Shown: piece after piece, positions 61,574 to 64,000 of the stretch
Layout of the letters: every line of letters starts with the position of its first letter
How positions within the stretch are numbered: position 1 is the first letter of the stretch
NCBI GenBank assembly: GCA_037013495.1
Contig: CM072805.1
Coordinates: forward strand, 16,154,601 to 16,218,600
From: Hippophae tibetana
Taxonomy: Eukaryota > Streptophyta > Magnoliopsida > Rosales > Elaeagnaceae
Length of the DNA stretch: 64,000 nucleotides
Direction of reading: 5' to 3'
Program-made: the position numbers and the translations under genes
The notes under the pieces: model-generated
Databases searched by the model: none
Told to the model about the DNA's origin: nothing
The model's input: the letters and a program-made list of their open reading frames with translations, nothing else

Positions 61574-61576
<3 letters not shown>

Positions 61577-61899
61577 TATTTAACAAAAACCATCCTCCTT
61601 AAAAGTTGTACAATTCTACGACAAAGAGGTTCACATATTCATCAGCCAACTTTCCATCAATACAAGGATATGCAAGGTTTCTAACGATTTCATTCATGTG
61701 TGTGTTGCACATGATATCATCCAATATACTCGTTAGATCAACCTATAAGAGCATTCTAATCAATTCAATCTTAGAACAAGTCTTATAAATCTATTTTCAC
61801 ATTGCTTTCCATTGATATAAATATATACTTAGCTAACGATCAATAAAGAATTTACATGCTTATGATATAAGGCTTAGGTGGGAGTCGATAAATGAAGAC

Positions 61900-62945
61900 A
61901 TTTAGGTTCTTTCTGTACCTTAGCTTTCTTTTTTATTTAGCATGCACTTTTTGACTATTATTAAGCTTTAACTTGATATTTTAGTGTACCATCTCTTATC
62001 ATTCTTTTCATATTCTTTTATTCCACATCTTATTTTTTTTATTTTTTAACTTCACAATCTTCTAAACTTATTTCCAATTTTATTTTCTTTTTCTTTATAG
62101 GAATAATTGTGTTGTGAGTTTTTTTATAGGGTGCATTACACTTCACCTCACTCTATAGCATAACACATGACTACCTGAGTTTTTTCTTACAAGCTAAAAG
62201 TGCAAGGGTAAAAGTAATGTTTAATGGTTAGGCACAAAATGTGGCTTAAAGATATGAAATGTTCTTTCTTAGGTTCATATGGGTGAATACATATATTAAA
62301 AATAGTTAGATTGAAGGGTTCAATCGATTCAAATAAGGGCTAAATAATCTCTTTTGCTAAATACTATTTAGAATTTTGCATCAAGAGATGATCGAATATA
62401 TTCTAAAACATGATATACCTCATCCACTCGCATAACTCACCACAAATTTTCTCTCAATAAGAACACCAAAATCAATCATGAACATGTGTATAAAAATATG
62501 AATCAATCTAATTAAAACTAGCAAGCATATCACATGATTAATGTAAGTATCTTAACATATATATTACAATCCTTATCCTAGTCATGACAACCAATTTTTA
62601 TCATTAAGTTCATATGTTTCATATCAAGCATACTTGTATTCGATTTCTATATATTTATTAATTTCTATTCAAATCATGATTAAAATCATTCTAAAAATAT
62701 AAAAAAATCATAATAATTGAAAATACGAAATAAATATTAAAATAGAGAATGAAGTTCCCCTCAAACTTAAATTTCATATTTCCCTAATGTGCACATATAA
62801 ATATGAAAAAGGTAAAATGAAAGAAAACTTGTTTAGTCTTGGCATACCGCATCTATCTTTGAAATGCTCAATCTTGTTGTACTATTCTTTTTAACATTTA
62901 TTCACTTATAAAATGAAAAAAATAAAAATATAATAAAATAACACT
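61900..62945 (-). mobile_element. Gypsy 3' noncoding region (minus)
   Basis: AT-rich, no frames of note. Its place below the conserved 3' motif fits the long spacer between pol and 3' LTR in Tat/Athila-like elements, as at 135-2020 on the other strand. Confidence 0.5.
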
Positions 62946-64000
62946 AGGTTCCCTCCCAACCAGCATTATGTTTAACATCATTGACTAGACGGGCTTAGCA
63001 AGTCCTAAGGTACATCCCTCTTTGTCCATTTACTATTGAGTTTGTCGAAAAACAGTTTGAGTCTTGACTTATTCAATTAAATTTTTTGTTTCGATTTAAA
63101 AACATGGTGCTCAATTATCTTATCATGCCATATCTTTGTCCATTTATAGCTTCCTTTTCATCTTTCTATTAAACTCTTCTACTTGCTCACTTGATTAGGG
63201 GTGGTAGGGTAAGGGTGTGAGGTATAAATTTTGTGGCTCTTCAATAGATGGTTTAAACTTAAATCCTATCTCAAAACTCTCCATAATCACATTAGGTATA
63301 CACATGGGAGGTGTAGCCTCCAAATAGTTCACATAATCAATAATATTAATTATAGATTCCATACTTTTAGAATTAAAATAGATTGAGTTGTTTCTTGATG
63401 AGTTTACTTCATTAGTCATAACATCATGTGTAATAGTCTAAATGTGGGTGATTCAACATATTCTTTTAAGTTATCATCTATCCTAAAGCATTCATTGGCA
63501 TTATCAATATAAGGAGGTTTATATTCTTTAAAAACTTTCAATGTTACTTATTCATCTTACATTGTCATTGTAAACTCACTTTTTTGTACATCAATAAGTG
63601 CTCTTTCGATTGCTAAGAGTGGACAAACAAGTATGAAGAAGAGGGAATAGTATAGTCTAAGAAATATTCAAATGTCCAAGAGTTTTTAAGTGGACTAAAA
63701 ATGAGACCAATAAATGCTCAATATTTGATCAATCCATGAATTATGGCAGAGTGTTTGGGCTTAGATAAACTTGCAAGCAATTTGAAAGAATCTTAAATTT
63801 TGAAGTTATTCTTAACAACTATCACTATTACTAATATATCTTTCTCGTCAGATATCTAATTGAGACGATTCAAAGTTATTTAAAAATCTTACTTAAGGAG
63901 ATCTAATTCATACGAAGGTAAGATTTTCCCAATTGGACATTTACTAGGCTAAAAATGCCTCGTAATTTGTAATATAAAATCTAAACAGATTTACACAATA
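62945..64000 (-). pseudogene. Tat/Athila-like gypsy pol, internally deleted
   Basis: Minus strand. Protease region about 63800-63540, then the protease-RT linker FKFKPSIEEPQNLYLTPLP (63265-63210). A jump straight to the integrase C-terminal region (63180-63010, NSRLKLFFDKLKSKW-like) follows, and then the conserved 3' block TTGGGAGGGAACC (about 62950-62962). RT, RNase H and the integrase core are missing. Runs off the right edge. Confidence 0.75.

Larger units (their letters stand above)
51830..61895. repeat. Tandem segmental duplication, copy 2
   Basis: 10.1-kb counterpart of 38090-51805. It begins with choline kinase intron 1 sequence (51830-52560). It lacks the region equal to 38880-39255 and about 39285-42005, and it lacks the reversed LTR piece 47135-48085. 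It keeps a gypsy integrase that copy 1 lost. Confidence 0.82.

Overview
This window is a piece of a plant (eudicot-type) nuclear chromosome. It is AT-rich, made mostly of old, nested LTR retrotransposons and one CACTA DNA transposon, and holds a single intact-looking host gene. All calls come from reading the sequence by eye. No database search was run, so family names rest on recognised motifs, and boundaries marked approximate are estimates.

Host gene: a choline/ethanolamine kinase on the minus strand, coding exons between 39285 and 25620. Seven coding exons splice to a 348-residue uninterrupted reading frame carrying the ATP-binding KGAMTN segment, the HNDLQYGN catalytic loop and the DYEYASYNP choline-kinase motif. 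A probable non-coding first exon, a TATA box near 40005 and a 5'UTR intron lie upstream. Intron 3 (8.35 kb) holds a complete Ty3/gypsy element, which itself carries a solo LTR of another family. Intron 1 (3.85 kb) holds gypsy remnants.

Layout: 1-3930, 3' end and 3' LTR of a Tat/Athila-like gypsy element inserted in a CACTA transposon (3930-6814, minus). 6815-8370, no gene recognised. 8370-10440, truncated copia (minus). 10508-15448, complete but decayed copia with target duplication AAACT. 15454-17780, AT-rich, no confident gene. 17780-18650, copia fragment. 18948-25396, minus-strand copia bounded by target duplication CAAAT. It is interrupted by a gypsy solo LTR, and its PBS/gag region is replaced by broken pieces of a patatin-like phospholipase gene and a GDSL esterase/lipase gene. 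25620-40009, the choline kinase gene. 38090-61895, two diverged tandem copies of a 10-14 kb block; the first includes the start of the choline kinase gene. Each copy carries a decayed minus-strand gypsy, a copia RT fragment and head-to-head gypsy LTRs. 61900-64000, an internally deleted Tat/Athila-like gypsy on the minus strand.

Main points of interest: apparent capture of two lipid-hydrolase gene fragments by a copia element just downstream of a phospholipid-synthesis gene; the tandem duplication of the choline kinase 5' region together with its transposon cluster; the G-box-rich solo LTR inside a choline kinase intron; and the large LTR palindromes. No bacterial-type system, CRISPR array, rRNA or tRNA was seen.
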